The notes under the pieces: model-generated
Told to the model about the DNA's origin: nothing
Databases searched by the model: none
What the model saw: only the letters and a program-made list of their open reading frames with translations
Virus record (IMG/VR): IMGVR_UViG_3300046477_000228
Span: 1 to 24,214 of that record
Length of the DNA: 24,214 nucleotides
Source of the DNA: a virus
Reading direction: 5' to 3' (one strand)
Shown here: positions 12,257 through 20,287 of the stretch, one piece after another
Numbering within the stretch: the stretch's first letter is position 1
Layout of the letters: every line of letters begins with the position of its first letter
Translations under genes and position numbers: made by a program

Positions 12257-15103
12257 ATGACCAGCATTTTAACGATGCTGTATCGAACTCCCGTCGCGCC
12301 GTTGCGTGCGCGGCAGCTTCTTTATTACAGCAACGTCGATGTCAGCCAGCCTCCAATCACTGCGTTCACAATCTCGCTCGGCACCGGCACGTACAGCGTT
12401 GCGAGCGAATCCGAAACACTGAAGAAGACATCGCTTGTTAATACGCAGGCGGGAACCTACGCGCTTACGCCGGATGGTTTGCTTAATATCAACAAAGGAT
12501 CGAAGGCATCGCTTCTCGCTGGCACGTATTCATTTGTGCCTGATGCACAGCTTAACGTAACTAAAACATGGCTCAATAAAGCACAGGCAGGCGTCTACTC
12601 GCTCAACGGTCAGAACGCGGTGCTCAAAAAGACCAGCGTGCAAAATATTCAGGAGGGTTCCTACGCACTCACTCCCGATGCGCTGCTAAACATCAATCAT
12701 GGCTACAAGGTTTCGATCTTCGCTGGCAATTATACTGTCACCGGCGAGAACGCGACATTCAAAAAGACCTCGATCCAGACTGCGCAAGCAGGCGTCTATT
12801 CGCTGACTGGCGAACAAGAAAGACTGCTCAAGGCAAGCTCGAAGAAAATACAAGAGGGCGCGTACACGCTCGCTGGCGAGAACGCGACACTTATCAAAAC
12901 GAATTCGCTCAAGGTGCAAACGGGATCATACTCGGTTGCGGGCGAGCAAATTCTGCTGCGCAAGACCAGCGTCCTCAATATTCAAGAAGTGCCGTATGCG
13001 CTGACTGTCGAGTCAATTACGCTAAGTAATATTGTCGCGTTTACGATGAGTATTGGCACCGGCACGTACACGCTCACTCCCGAAAATCTAACGCTGATTA
13101 AAACGTCAAAGGCTGGTCTTCAGGTCGGCACGTACAGCCTTACCGACGAACAACTGACGTTGTTGAAGAAATCCAAGCTGCAAAGCACGACCGGCACCTA
13201 TGTACTGACCGGCGAACAACTGACATTGAAGGCTGGTCGCACGACGAAGCCGCAGGCTGGTTTTTATAATCTTACCGGCGAGAACGCGGCGCTAAAGAAA
13301 ACGAATCTGCTCAACATGCAGGCCGGGTTCTATGCGCTTACCGGCGAGTCGATTGCCTTTACGTTCTCTGGTGCTGGCGCTTTCGCCATGAACATCGGTA
13401 CGGGTGTCTATCTGTTGACAGACGAAACGGTGACGCTGCGCAAAACGTTCAACCTTAATTTGCAGGAAGGCAAGTATCTAAAGGACGGCTTCTCCGGTGG
13501 CCGAGATTTCAACGGCTCCACGGATTCCATTCAGACCGCAGGATCATCAACAACTTTTAACCCCGCACCATTCACGATGTTGGCGTGGATATATCCGACT
13601 GTGAGTTCCGGTTCGTCAGTGATGGGCTACGGTGGCACTGACGCAACAACAACTCATCAGCTTTATTTAAGTCAATCGCCGGGGCCGCATTTCCGTGCGA
13701 ACTTTCATATCAACGGAGAGGCCGAAATCGGCTCGCCGTCTTCGATCATTGCGTTTCAATGGACGCCTATCGTAATAACTCTAGCTAGCGACGGTGTTAC
13801 CATAAGCATCTATCTCAACGGGGTGTTGGACGTAACTGGTACGCTATCGTCGCCGTATATCCCGGCAGCTACGCCATTTTTTGTCGGCCTCGATAGCGTT
13901 GCTAATGCTGACTTCTTCAAGGGCGGCGTTACTGAAGTGGCATTGTGGAATACGGTTTTAACCGGGACTCAGATCACTAATCTTGCGGCTGGTCGTCGTG
14001 CAAACACGATAGGTGCTAACGCAAACTTGGCTCTCTATTGGCCGATACTTGAACAGTCTCCCGAACCAGACAAATCGGGCGGCGGCAATGACGGCACGGT
14101 TGCTGGAACGACCGTCACGGCTGGTCCTCCGCAATTGGACCCGTACAATCCAGTCGGATACGAAACGCTGCTTAAGGGTTCGCAACAGAAACAGCAGTCC
14201 GGTTCCTATGCCGTCACCGGCGAGAACGAGAGATTGTTAAGGAAGGCGCTCGAAAATAATCAAACTGGTTTCTACGCACTCACTGGTGAGAACGAAGCAT
14301 TAAAGATAGGGCGCAAGCAATCTGTGTCGGAAGGTTTGTATGCTCTGACTGGCGAGAACGCGCGGCTGTTGCTTGGTAGATTCGATGCTCTGCAATCCGG
14401 CTTCTATACGCTTGTTGGCGAAAATCAGGGACAGAGAGCGACCCGCCTAAGCGCAAACTCTACCGGATTCTACAATCTCACCGTTGAATCAATCACGCTA
14501 ACATTTTCTGGAACGAACGCATTTAGCATTTCATTGGGGACCGGCACATACTCGCTAACCGATGAGAATTTAACGCTGACGAAGACCTCGAAAGCGGGAC
14601 TTCAGGTCGGCGTCTACAGCCTCACAGACAACCAGCTAAGTCTGCTCAAGACCTCCAAGCTATCGAACACTACCGGCGTTTATACGCTCACCGACAACGC
14701 GCTGACGCTCAGCACTAAGCGTTTGATGAAAGCGCAGACTGGCTTCTACAGCGACACGGTCAACGCCCTGATGACTAGCTTTGGTCATGCGATTGCCCCG
14801 CAAACAGGGTTCTATAATTTCACAAGTGCGCTGTCGTTTCGAAGGAAGGCGTTGTTTGCCACAGCCACCGGCTTTTATACCGTCAGCCGTAACGGGCTAA
14901 ATCTCGTTTTTTCTGCGGCGGCAACGGCGGCAATTATCTCCTCGCCTACCTTGCTTGGCTCCGATGTCGGCATCACGCTTTCCGGCAGCGAAGCCTCTAG
15001 AACCTTGCTCGGAACAGACGTGGGCAGTACCATCACCGGAGGCGATTCCGCACCGACGCTTCTTGGTGACGACGAAGTGCCTGGAATTAAGGGGTCCGTC
15101 TAA
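12257..15103 (+). CDS. Giant repeat protein with embedded LamG-like domain
   Basis: This 948-aa protein starts at ATG 12257, two bases after the previous stop. Residues 44-404 hold 16 copies, and residues 649-888 about 11 copies, of a 22-residue repeat with consensus G-x-Y-x-L-T-(G/D)-E-(N/Q)-x2-L-x-K-x-S-x4-Q-x. Between them, residues 411-630 form a LamG/concanavalin-like domain (GFSGGRDFNGSTDSIQT, FTMLAWIYPT, VGLDSVAN, FKGGVTEVALWNTVLTGTQI, LALYWPILEQ), a fold that commonly binds sugars. The C-terminus ends in three copies of an about 18-residue LLG-(S/T/D)-D-V-G repeat. The N-terminus (MTSILTMLYRTPVAPLRAR) could be an attachment peptide. It is likely a surface fibre carrying a carbohydrate-binding head. 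Repeats of this look are, to my recollection, seen in other phage proteins but have no well-described fold. Confidence 0.75.
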   Translation: MTSILTMLYRTPVAPLRARQLLYYSNVDVSQPPITAFTISLGTGTYSVASESETLKKTSLVNTQAGTYALTPDGLLNINKGSKASLLAGTYSFVPDAQLNVTKTWLNKAQAGVYSLNGQNAVLKKTSVQNIQEGSYALTPDALLNINHGYKVSIFAGNYTVTGENATFKKTSIQTAQAGVYSLTGEQERLLKASSKKIQEGAYTLAGENATLIKTNSLKVQTGSYSVAGEQILLRKTSVLNIQEVPYALTVESITLSNIVAFTMSIGTGTYTLTPENLTLIKTSKAGLQVGTYSLTDEQLTLLKKSKLQSTTGTYVLTGEQLTLKAGRTTKPQAGFYNLTGENAALKKTNLLNMQAGFYALTGESIAFTFSGAGAFAMNIGTGVYLLTDETVTLRKTFNLNLQEGKYLKDGFSGGRDFNGSTDSIQTAGSSTTFNPAPFTMLAWIYPTVSSGSSVMGYGGTDATTTHQLYLSQSPGPHFRANFHINGEAEIGSPSSIIAFQWTPIVITLASDGVTISIYLNGVLDVTGTLSSPYIPAATPFFVGLDSVANADFFKGGVTEVALWNTVLTGTQITNLAAGRRANTIGANANLALYWPILEQSPEPDKSGGGNDGTVAGTTVTAGPPQLDPYNPVGYETLLKGSQQKQQSGSYAVTGENERLLRKALENNQTGFYALTGENEALKIGRKQSVSEGLYALTGENARLLLGRFDALQSGFYTLVGENQGQRATRLSANSTGFYNLTVESITLTFSGTNAFSISLGTGTYSLTDENLTLTKTSKAGLQVGVYSLTDNQLSLLKTSKLSNTTGVYTLTDNALTLSTKRLMKAQTGFYSDTVNALMTSFGHAIAPQTGFYNFTSALSFRRKALFATATGFYTVSRNGLNLVFSAAATAAIISSPTLLGSDVGITLSGSEASRTLLGTDVGSTITGGDSAPTLLGDDEVPGIKGSV
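12386..13468 (+). repeat. First 22-residue tandem repeat array (about 16 copies)
   Basis: Sixteen successive 66-base units, with a few 12-base expansions, encode the G-x-Y-x-L-T-G-E-N repeat. The protein pattern is regular while the DNA copies have diverged, so the array is old and under protein-level selection. One unit has lost its lead Gly (VPYALT). Confidence 0.85.
14201..14920 (+). repeat. Second 22-residue tandem repeat array (about 11 copies)
   Basis: Eleven further units of the same repeat follow the LamG-like domain. The middle copies resemble units of the first array more closely than their own neighbours (see the block containing KTSKAGLQVG), which points to block duplication within the gene. 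The last units are degenerate (GFYNFTSALSF, GFYTVSRNGL). Confidence 0.8.
14941..15100 (+). repeat. C-terminal three-copy LLG-D repeat
   Basis: Three short units of about 18 residues each begin with TLLG(S/T/D)D and alternate with Gly/Ser/Thr-rich linkers (TLLGSDVGITLSG, TLLGTDVGSTITGG, TLLGDDEVPGIKG). The acidic, Gly-rich look could bind Ca2+ or form a terminal beta element; neither is shown by the sequence. Confidence 0.6.
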
Positions 15104-15943
15104 ATGACTGCTGCGCAAAATCAAGATTTTGTCACCTACGCTGGCGATGTTGTGAACCCCGTATTCACGGTCGTTGGCTCTGATGGCGTGACGCCTATCG
15201 ATATATCCGGCGTGACACAGATCACTTGGAAGGCGCAGCGCAACTCGGCAGACGGGCCGGTGTTGTCCAAGACAAAAACTGGCGGGCAAATTAGCTTTGT
15301 TAATACCGGCACGGACGGAAAGTTCAAGGTGGCAATTCTAGCTACTGACACGTCGCCGCTATCAGACTGGTATCAGCATTTTTCTTCGATAACGGACGCG
15401 CTAGGAAACATCACCACCATCGAAGTCGGCCGCATGCAAGTTGGCTTGTTGCCGACTTGGACGTGGGTGCCGAGCTTAGTCGGCGTCGAGGCGCTCTATA
15501 CCGTTCGTCAGATCATCGGGGATACGGCGCAGAGCGACCAGCTACTTACTGATTCTCAAATCAACTGGGCGATAAGCGAGTATAGCAACGAGTGGCTCGC
15601 CGCCGCCGAATGCTGTCGCAATCTATCAATTCAATTTGCGCGGCAAGTAGACATTGGCGAAGGGCCGATGAAGAAAAACTACAGTCAGAAATCCAGACAG
15701 TACGCCTCTCTGGCACGCGACCTTGAGCAACGGGGCTTCGCGCGCGGCGGCGTAACGGCCTATGTCGGCGGTGTTAGCATCACAGACAAAACGGCACAGG
15801 TCACAGACAGCGACCGCGTTCCGCCGCAGTTCGTCATTGCCATGCACGATAATCTGCTACCGGAATCCCCGGTTGGCTTGCAGACCAATGCCAATCTCGG
15901 CGAGCCGCAGAACTTCGGCGGCGTGACCGGGCCGGTGCCGTAA
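15104..15943 (+). CDS. Head-tail connector with N-terminal Ig-like (BppU-like) domain
   Basis: The 279-aa product starts at ATG 15104 directly after the previous stop. Residues 1-115 form an Ig-like beta domain (FVTYAGDVVNPVF, ISGVTQITWKAQ, GKFKVAILATDTSPL, WYQHFSSITDALGN, TIEVGRMQV), as in the N-terminal domain of BppU-type baseplate proteins. Residues 128-212 match the gp6-like head-tail connector: YTVRQIIGDTAQSDQLLTD, INWAISEYSNEWLAAAECC, FARQVDIGEG, SRQYASLARDLEQRG. The connector sits below the portal ring. An Ig-like domain could project from the neck or neighbouring capsomers. The C-terminal tail is Pro/Asn-rich and probably extended. It begins the head-completion genes and is coupled by a TAATG overlap to the next gene. 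Confidence 0.75.
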   Translation: MTAAQNQDFVTYAGDVVNPVFTVVGSDGVTPIDISGVTQITWKAQRNSADGPVLSKTKTGGQISFVNTGTDGKFKVAILATDTSPLSDWYQHFSSITDALGNITTIEVGRMQVGLLPTWTWVPSLVGVEALYTVRQIIGDTAQSDQLLTDSQINWAISEYSNEWLAAAECCRNLSIQFARQVDIGEGPMKKNYSQKSRQYASLARDLEQRGFARGGVTAYVGGVSITDKTAQVTDSDRVPPQFVIAMHDNLLPESPVGLQTNANLGEPQNFGGVTGPVP

Positions 15944-16419
15944 TGGCTGGCGAAGTCACTATCAAGGTTGATGATACCGGCGCACGCTTGAAGCTCGGTC
16001 GCGTGCCGGTCGAAGTGCGCAATAATCTACGCAACGTCATTCCCGGCCTGACCAGAAGACTAGCCGCGCTTGTCAACTCCAAAATCTCTAGCGAACTCAA
16101 ATCGCATAAGACCTTGGCTGTTGCGGAGCAGATGGTCGAGAACACGAAAGAGATTTATGGCCGGGTCCAACTGACCTCGCCAAGCGCCAACGGCTTACTG
16201 CCAACCTATCTGGAATATGGAACGAAGGCGCACGAGATTGCCGGAAATCCAATACTTGCCTTCTATTGGGACAAGGTGGGCGCTAACGTGTTTTTCCGCA
16301 GCGTGCATCATCCCGGCACGAAGGCTTATCAATTTATGTCGCGATCATTCGCGGAAATGCGAAATGAGGTCGTTCAGAAGGTCGCGGAAGCCGCTAGAGC
16401 GGGAGCGCGGAACGCCTAA
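15943..16419 (+). CDS. HK97 gp10-like head-tail joining / tail protein
   Basis: The 158-aa product starts at ATG 15943 (TAATG overlap). It shows the HK97 gp10 signature: an N-terminal helix region, a central LTSPSANGLLPTYLEYGTKAHEI block (the YGT-x-x-H hallmark), and a VHHPGTKAYQFMSRSF block in place of the usual HPGT...PFL. The C-terminus is a long Ala/Arg helix. In HK97-like phages this protein joins tail and head or helps complete the tail tube. The next gene again begins with a TAATG overlap, so the neck genes form a tightly coupled set. Confidence 0.8.
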   Translation: MAGEVTIKVDDTGARLKLGRVPVEVRNNLRNVIPGLTRRLAALVNSKISSELKSHKTLAVAEQMVENTKEIYGRVQLTSPSANGLLPTYLEYGTKAHEIAGNPILAFYWDKVGANVFFRSVHHPGTKAYQFMSRSFAEMRNEVVQKVAEAARAGARNA

Positions 16420-16961
16420 TGGCGACCACCTACGAACAGGTCATGGACGCTCTGCTCGCCTACCTTCAGGCCCAGATCGCCAGCAATACGTTCCTGTCTT
16501 ATCGGCGCGGAATCGTCTTATGGCCGGAACTCTCGAAGACGGTAGGCGGCGCGCCAGTGATTCGGCAGCCCGCGCTGTTTTTGTTCGATGGAGTGTTCTT
16601 GAGCGGCAGCGGCACTATCCATTACGAGCGCGGCCACAGAGCCGTGCCAGCGGTTCGCATCATGCATCGCACTATCTGCCTATACGCTAGGACTCCCGTA
16701 GCCGGTGGCCTTCCTGGCGGGTTTACGGGTGGTTTGGCGGTCCAGAACACTGTCACTAGCCAAGCGAGCATCCTGCACCCGCTCATCCAGGCGGTCGAGG
16801 CGGCAATGGAGATACCTGACAACCCGGAAACTGGTACTTTGACCCTAGGTGGATTAGTGGCATATTGCCGGTTATCGGGCGAGGGTATCCTTGTTTCACC
16901 CGATATAGACGAAGAAGGGCAAGGGATGGCGACTCTGCCCGTCGAGATAAAGATACCCTAG
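16419..16961 (+). CDS. Probable tail terminator / tail completion protein
   Basis: The 180-aa product starts at ATG 16419. Helix QVMDALLAYLQAQIASN, then FLSYRRGIVLWPEL, PALFLFDGVFL, ICLYARTPVA, a helix LHPLIQAVEAAMEIPDNPETG, and the end sheet (ATLPVEIKIP) match the alpha/beta plan of tail terminator proteins of siphophages and of the equivalent gene in alphaproteobacterial prophages. Such proteins cap the tail tube and connect it to the head. Position between the gp10-like protein and the tail-tube gene agrees. The PVAGGLPGG-rich loop at about 90-100 is unusually Gly-rich. Confidence 0.65.
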   Translation: MATTYEQVMDALLAYLQAQIASNTFLSYRRGIVLWPELSKTVGGAPVIRQPALFLFDGVFLSGSGTIHYERGHRAVPAVRIMHRTICLYARTPVAGGLPGGFTGGLAVQNTVTSQASILHPLIQAVEAAMEIPDNPETGTLTLGGLVAYCRLSGEGILVSPDIDEEGQGMATLPVEIKIP

Positions 16962-16986
16962 AACCCCTCAAGGAGAGGTCGCCATC

Positions 16987-17823
16987 ATGGCAGTCGCCCC
17001 GGCAATTTTCGGTCCCGGCCTTTTAGTCCTGACGCGCACAGACATCCTCGGCCCCGCGATCAACGTTGGCTTCGTCAACGAATTCAGTCTCGACTTCACC
17101 GGCAACACCAAACAGCTTTTTGGGCAGAACCAATATCCGCTGGTTGCCGCGCGCGGGACGATTAAAGCGGCGGGTAAATTCAAATCAGCCGTTGTGTCTG
17201 GAATCGCGATGAATGCCGCGTTCTACGGCAACACTTTTAGCACCGCGAGTTTTTCGGCCGGGATTGGCGTGTATAGCTGGAACATCGCTTCGACGTTCAG
17301 CCTGTCAACGACATCGACGCAGTTTCAGGTCGGTTCGTCCTTGACCTTCGATGCTGACCTCGGCGTGACGTATGCAAGCTCGGTAGGCGGATCGAGCTTC
17401 GCTGGACTTCCGCTACAGCGCGTATCGACCGGCAGCGAAGGCTTGGGCAAATATAGCATCGGCAGCACGACGCCCGGTCTTTACAATTTTTCGTTTACCG
17501 AAACGACCGTCGCAGCCATTCCGGTTCCAGTCAAAATCACCTACACGCAATCTGGCTCGACTACCTCGTCCACATTGAACCAGACCTCTCTGACGGTCAC
17601 TAACCAGCCAATAGGCTTCACGCCGACATTCCAGTTGGACTACTACACGGCGCTGAGCCAACCGACAGCACAACCGTTTGGGGTGCGCGTCTACTCCGCC
17701 GTCGCGGCCAAGCACATGATGGCCTTCAAGTTAGAGGACTTCATGTTGCCGGAATTTGACTTCGACATCTTCGCGAACAACGTAGGACAGGTTTACACCA
17801 TCGTCCTGCCAAGCATTTCGTAA
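16987..17823 (+). CDS. Major tail (tube) protein
   Basis: The 278-aa product starts at ATG 16987 after AAGGAGAGG. It opens with a strand pair typical of tube proteins (PAIFGPGLLVLTRTD, NVGFVNEFSLDFTGNTKQLFGQNQYPLVAARG, KAAGKFKSAVV), a pattern I recognise in alphaproteobacterial phage tail-tube genes. The middle, about residues 95-205, is a Ser/Thr-rich beta region (LTFDADLGVTYASS to PVKITYTQSG) that may be an outward Ig-like insertion. The C-terminus resumes the tube fold (FKLEDFMLPEFDFDIFAN). It lies directly upstream of the tail assembly chaperone and tape measure genes, as expected. Confidence 0.85.
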   Translation: MAVAPAIFGPGLLVLTRTDILGPAINVGFVNEFSLDFTGNTKQLFGQNQYPLVAARGTIKAAGKFKSAVVSGIAMNAAFYGNTFSTASFSAGIGVYSWNIASTFSLSTTSTQFQVGSSLTFDADLGVTYASSVGGSSFAGLPLQRVSTGSEGLGKYSIGSTTPGLYNFSFTETTVAAIPVPVKITYTQSGSTTSSTLNQTSLTVTNQPIGFTPTFQLDYYTALSQPTAQPFGVRVYSAVAAKHMMAFKLEDFMLPEFDFDIFANNVGQVYTIVLPSIS

Positions 17824-17849
17824 GCGGGCGTCTTTTAAGAGGAGGAGAA

Positions 17850-18140
17850 ATGGCGAAGCGAACAGCAACAATTACGCTGGAAGGAGTCCCGTATCTAGTT
17901 CATGCCTTCAATATGCGCGAGCTTCAGGAGGTTGGACAAATGCTCGGCAACGGAACGGTGCCAATCGTTAGCGGCATGAAAATCATCGGCCTCGCCATGC
18001 AACGATCCGATCCAAAGTGTCCCAACATAGATGAAATCGAACCGACGATAAATGAACTGAACGAGGCGACCGCAACAATACTTCAGCTTTCCGGCATTGA
18101 GCAAACAAGCCCTCAGACGGCGGCACCGGCCGGAAGTTAG
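17850..18140 (+). CDS. Tail assembly chaperone, short form (gpG-like)
   Basis: The 96-aa product starts at ATG 17850 behind AGGAGGAG. It is a small alpha/beta protein (TATITLEGVPYLVHAFNMRELQEVGQML), followed by an acidic helix (IDEIEPTINELNEATATILQL) and a Ser/Thr/Ala/Pro tail. The size, acidity and place between tail tube and tape measure genes are those of gpG-type chaperones, which coat the tape measure before tail assembly. The tail of this frame overlaps a second open frame that continues to 18430 without a usable start codon, indicating a programmed frameshift extension. Confidence 0.8.
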   Translation: MAKRTATITLEGVPYLVHAFNMRELQEVGQMLGNGTVPIVSGMKIIGLAMQRSDPKCPNIDEIEPTINELNEATATILQLSGIEQTSPQTAAPAGS

Positions 18141-18430
18141 ACGAGGACTATTGGAGTGATCTTTACGGCTGGCTAAAATTCGATGCAGGGTGCTCGCTCG
18201 AAGAAATCGACAACATGACCCTACATGATGTCCGCCGTATATTTCATTATGCTAAAACTCACCCCTCGCTTCGGGCGCTAGTCGGACTTTGCGCCGCCGC
18301 GCTCGGTGTCAAGCTTCCAGAATTAGAAACAAAGTCTGATAAGCCTAGCTACATGACGGCGGGGCAGTTCGCCGCGCTGGTGCAGGCGACGGGCGGGCGC
18401 GTTCCTGGCGTGGGACCGATGGGATCGTAA
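18101..18430 (+). CDS. Tail assembly chaperone extension (gpT-like) reached by -1 frameshift
   Basis: This frame is open from 18101 to 18430. The conserved-looking part begins well before any start codon: LDEDYWSDLYGWLKFDAGCS is encoded upstream of the first ATG at 18215, and no ATG, GTG or TTG lies between 18101 and 18215 in this frame. It is offset by -1 from the gpG-like gene and overlaps it by 40 bases. The content (SLEEIDNMTLHDVRRIFHYA, then ALVGLCAAALGVKLP) is typical of the T extension of a G-T fusion, which recruits the tail tube subunits to the tape measure. The fusion would be roughly 190 aa. No canonical slippery heptamer is seen; AAGCCCT at 18107-18113 is the best candidate. The coordinates give the open frame, not an independent gene. 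Confidence 0.75.
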   Translation, partial: ANKPSDGGTGRKLDEDYWSDLYGWLKFDAGCSLEEIDNMTLHDVRRIFHYAKTHPSLRALVGLCAAALGVKLPELETKSDKPSYMTAGQFAALVQATGGRVPGVGPMGS

Positions 18431-20287
18431 ATGGCTGATGATGTCCAAATTACCGTAGGTGTTGCGCTAGATCAGCTTAATAGCTCGATAGCGAAGGCGC
18501 AGCAAAGTTTCGCGTCGTTCAAATCTGCGATTACCGAAGTCGTCGCTGCGGGCGGCCTTGCTCTGTTCATTGATAAGATGGGCGAGCTTGCCGAACAGAT
18601 CGAACGCTCATCGGCAATTCTCGGCATCTCGACCGCATCATTTCAAGAACTTGGATTGATGGCTCGGCTGACTGGCGGCAGCGCAGAGCAGATGACGACT
18701 TCTCTAGAGCGCATGCAATTATCCGCGCAACGCGGCGAGCTTGCTACTTCGGCGCAGGGCAAGGCGTTGCGGGCGATGAACATAGATGTTCAGCAGTTCG
18801 TCAGTTCCGCCCCGGACGAGCAAATGAATAAGCTTGCCGACGCTGTCAAACGGCTAACAGATCAGGGGTTAAATCCGCTCAATGCTGTTCTATTGATTGC
18901 GGGGCGCGGCGCGGCTGGCTTGATGCCTCAGTTGCAGCGCGGCCGGGAAGGTATGGACGAATGGCGTCAAAGCATGATCAACACCGGCACGGTCATAGAA
19001 GACAAGATCGTTAAGTCGCTGGCCGAACTAGAGCAGAAGATGACGATGGCGAAGGCGGCGATCACTAATATGGGCGCTGCCCTTTTGGATTTGATAGCGA
19101 CTCCGTTTGGCGAACTTGTCGAGGCGATAGGTAAGTCGGCTGGCGCAATCGCCAAGCTCGCGAGTGCTGGTCTGCTTGGTGAGTACGCAGTAAGAGCGCT
19201 TCAGTATTCGATTCAGGTTTTGCTTAAGGGTATGACTGAGGAAGCGGCGTCGGACAAATTAAATGCGATCATGAAGCAGGCCGACGATCTGTATCAGGCA
19301 GCCGTCAAGCTTCAGACAATAACAGTTAAGCCGCTCAATCTCGGTCTTGGCGATCAGTCTGGAAAGCTGATAGGCGCGGAAGCGGAAAATTGGGTCAAAC
19401 GAATACAGGCAGCCTACAAAACAGAAGAAACTCTAATAAACAGTGCAGCCACTTTGTTCGGCATGTCAGAGAAACAGAAGACCGACATACTACTGACCGA
19501 ATTACAAAAACGCGAGGACATGGAAGTGGCGGCGTTGGCAAAGGCGCGTGATGCCAACAAGTCAAACCCGCTTGAGTATAAAAAATATGAAGATCAAATC
19601 ACGTTGATAAAAGCCAAGGCGACTGAGGATAGAACAAAGCTTGTTACCAGAGAGCTAGAGGCCGAACAGAAAATATGGACGCAGGCGGCGGACACCATCG
19701 CTGGCGCGTTCAACTCTCAGCTTCACGGCCTATTGTCGGGGACGACTACTTGGGCGCAAGCGATGAAGAATATCGCGGTGAGTCTGATCGAGAGTATGAT
19801 TTCAGAAATCGTCAAGCTCGGAGTCGAGTGGGCCGTTAATATGGTTTTCATGGCAACGGCTGGAAAGGGGATGGCGGCGGCAGCGGCGGCGTCGTTTGTG
19901 TCGAGATTGAACGCGGACGCCGCACTGGTCTTCGGCGGCGTGTTTGCCAATATGGCCCCCGAACTCGGTCCTGCGGCAGCCGGTCCTGCGGCAGCAGCAC
20001 AAGCGGCTGTTGAAGCGCAATTAGTAAACGTCCCCAAGTTTGCGGTTGGCACCGATTACGTGCCTCAAGACATGCTCGCGATGCTGCACCAGGGCGAGCG
20101 CGTCGTACCAGCGGCACAGAACACAACCAACTTCGGAAATCAAAGCCTGTCTCTAAACGTTAGCGCGATGGACGGCAGATCGGTCGCTAATATGTTCTTC
20201 AACAATCGCGCTTTCATGCAGCAAATGCTTAATCTGCTTGCTCGTAACAACCCGTCCAATGTCTCGCGCTTGGTGGGGTCGGTCTGA
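18431..20287 (+). CDS. Tail tape measure protein
   Basis: The 618-aa product starts at ATG 18431 immediately after the previous stop. It is mainly helical with coiled-coil-like N-terminal stretches (QLNSSIAKAQQSFASFKSA), hydrophobic helices (VVAAGGLALFID; ALLDLIATPF) and an Ala-rich hydrophobic zone near 470-530 that could cross the membrane on ejection. The C-terminus has the FAVGTDYVPQDMLAMLHQGE motif (about 537-556), the GTDYVP-x-D-x-x-x-L-x-x-GE-x-VVP end block found in lambda-, HK97- and GTA-type tape measures. Tape measures set tail length at about 0.15 nm per residue in well-studied phages, so a tail near 90 nm is inferred. The gene ends in a TGATG overlap with the distal tail protein gene. 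Confidence 0.88.
   Translation: MADDVQITVGVALDQLNSSIAKAQQSFASFKSAITEVVAAGGLALFIDKMGELAEQIERSSAILGISTASFQELGLMARLTGGSAEQMTTSLERMQLSAQRGELATSAQGKALRAMNIDVQQFVSSAPDEQMNKLADAVKRLTDQGLNPLNAVLLIAGRGAAGLMPQLQRGREGMDEWRQSMINTGTVIEDKIVKSLAELEQKMTMAKAAITNMGAALLDLIATPFGELVEAIGKSAGAIAKLASAGLLGEYAVRALQYSIQVLLKGMTEEAASDKLNAIMKQADDLYQAAVKLQTITVKPLNLGLGDQSGKLIGAEAENWVKRIQAAYKTEETLINSAATLFGMSEKQKTDILLTELQKREDMEVAALAKARDANKSNPLEYKKYEDQITLIKAKATEDRTKLVTRELEAEQKIWTQAADTIAGAFNSQLHGLLSGTTTWAQAMKNIAVSLIESMISEIVKLGVEWAVNMVFMATAGKGMAAAAAASFVSRLNADAALVFGGVFANMAPELGPAAAGPAAAAQAAVEAQLVNVPKFAVGTDYVPQDMLAMLHQGERVVPAAQNTTNFGNQSLSLNVSAMDGRSVANMFFNNRAFMQQMLNLLARNNPSNVSRLVGSV

Noticed and set aside
12386-14920. Regular repeats as a CRISPR array
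   Set aside because: Units are in-frame coding repeats with diverged DNA and conserved protein, with no identical direct repeats separated by unique spacers.
18215-18430. Independent 71-aa gene starting at ATG 18215
   Set aside because: Conserved-looking gpT-type sequence lies upstream of this ATG in the same frame and no ribosome site precedes it; a frameshift extension explains both.
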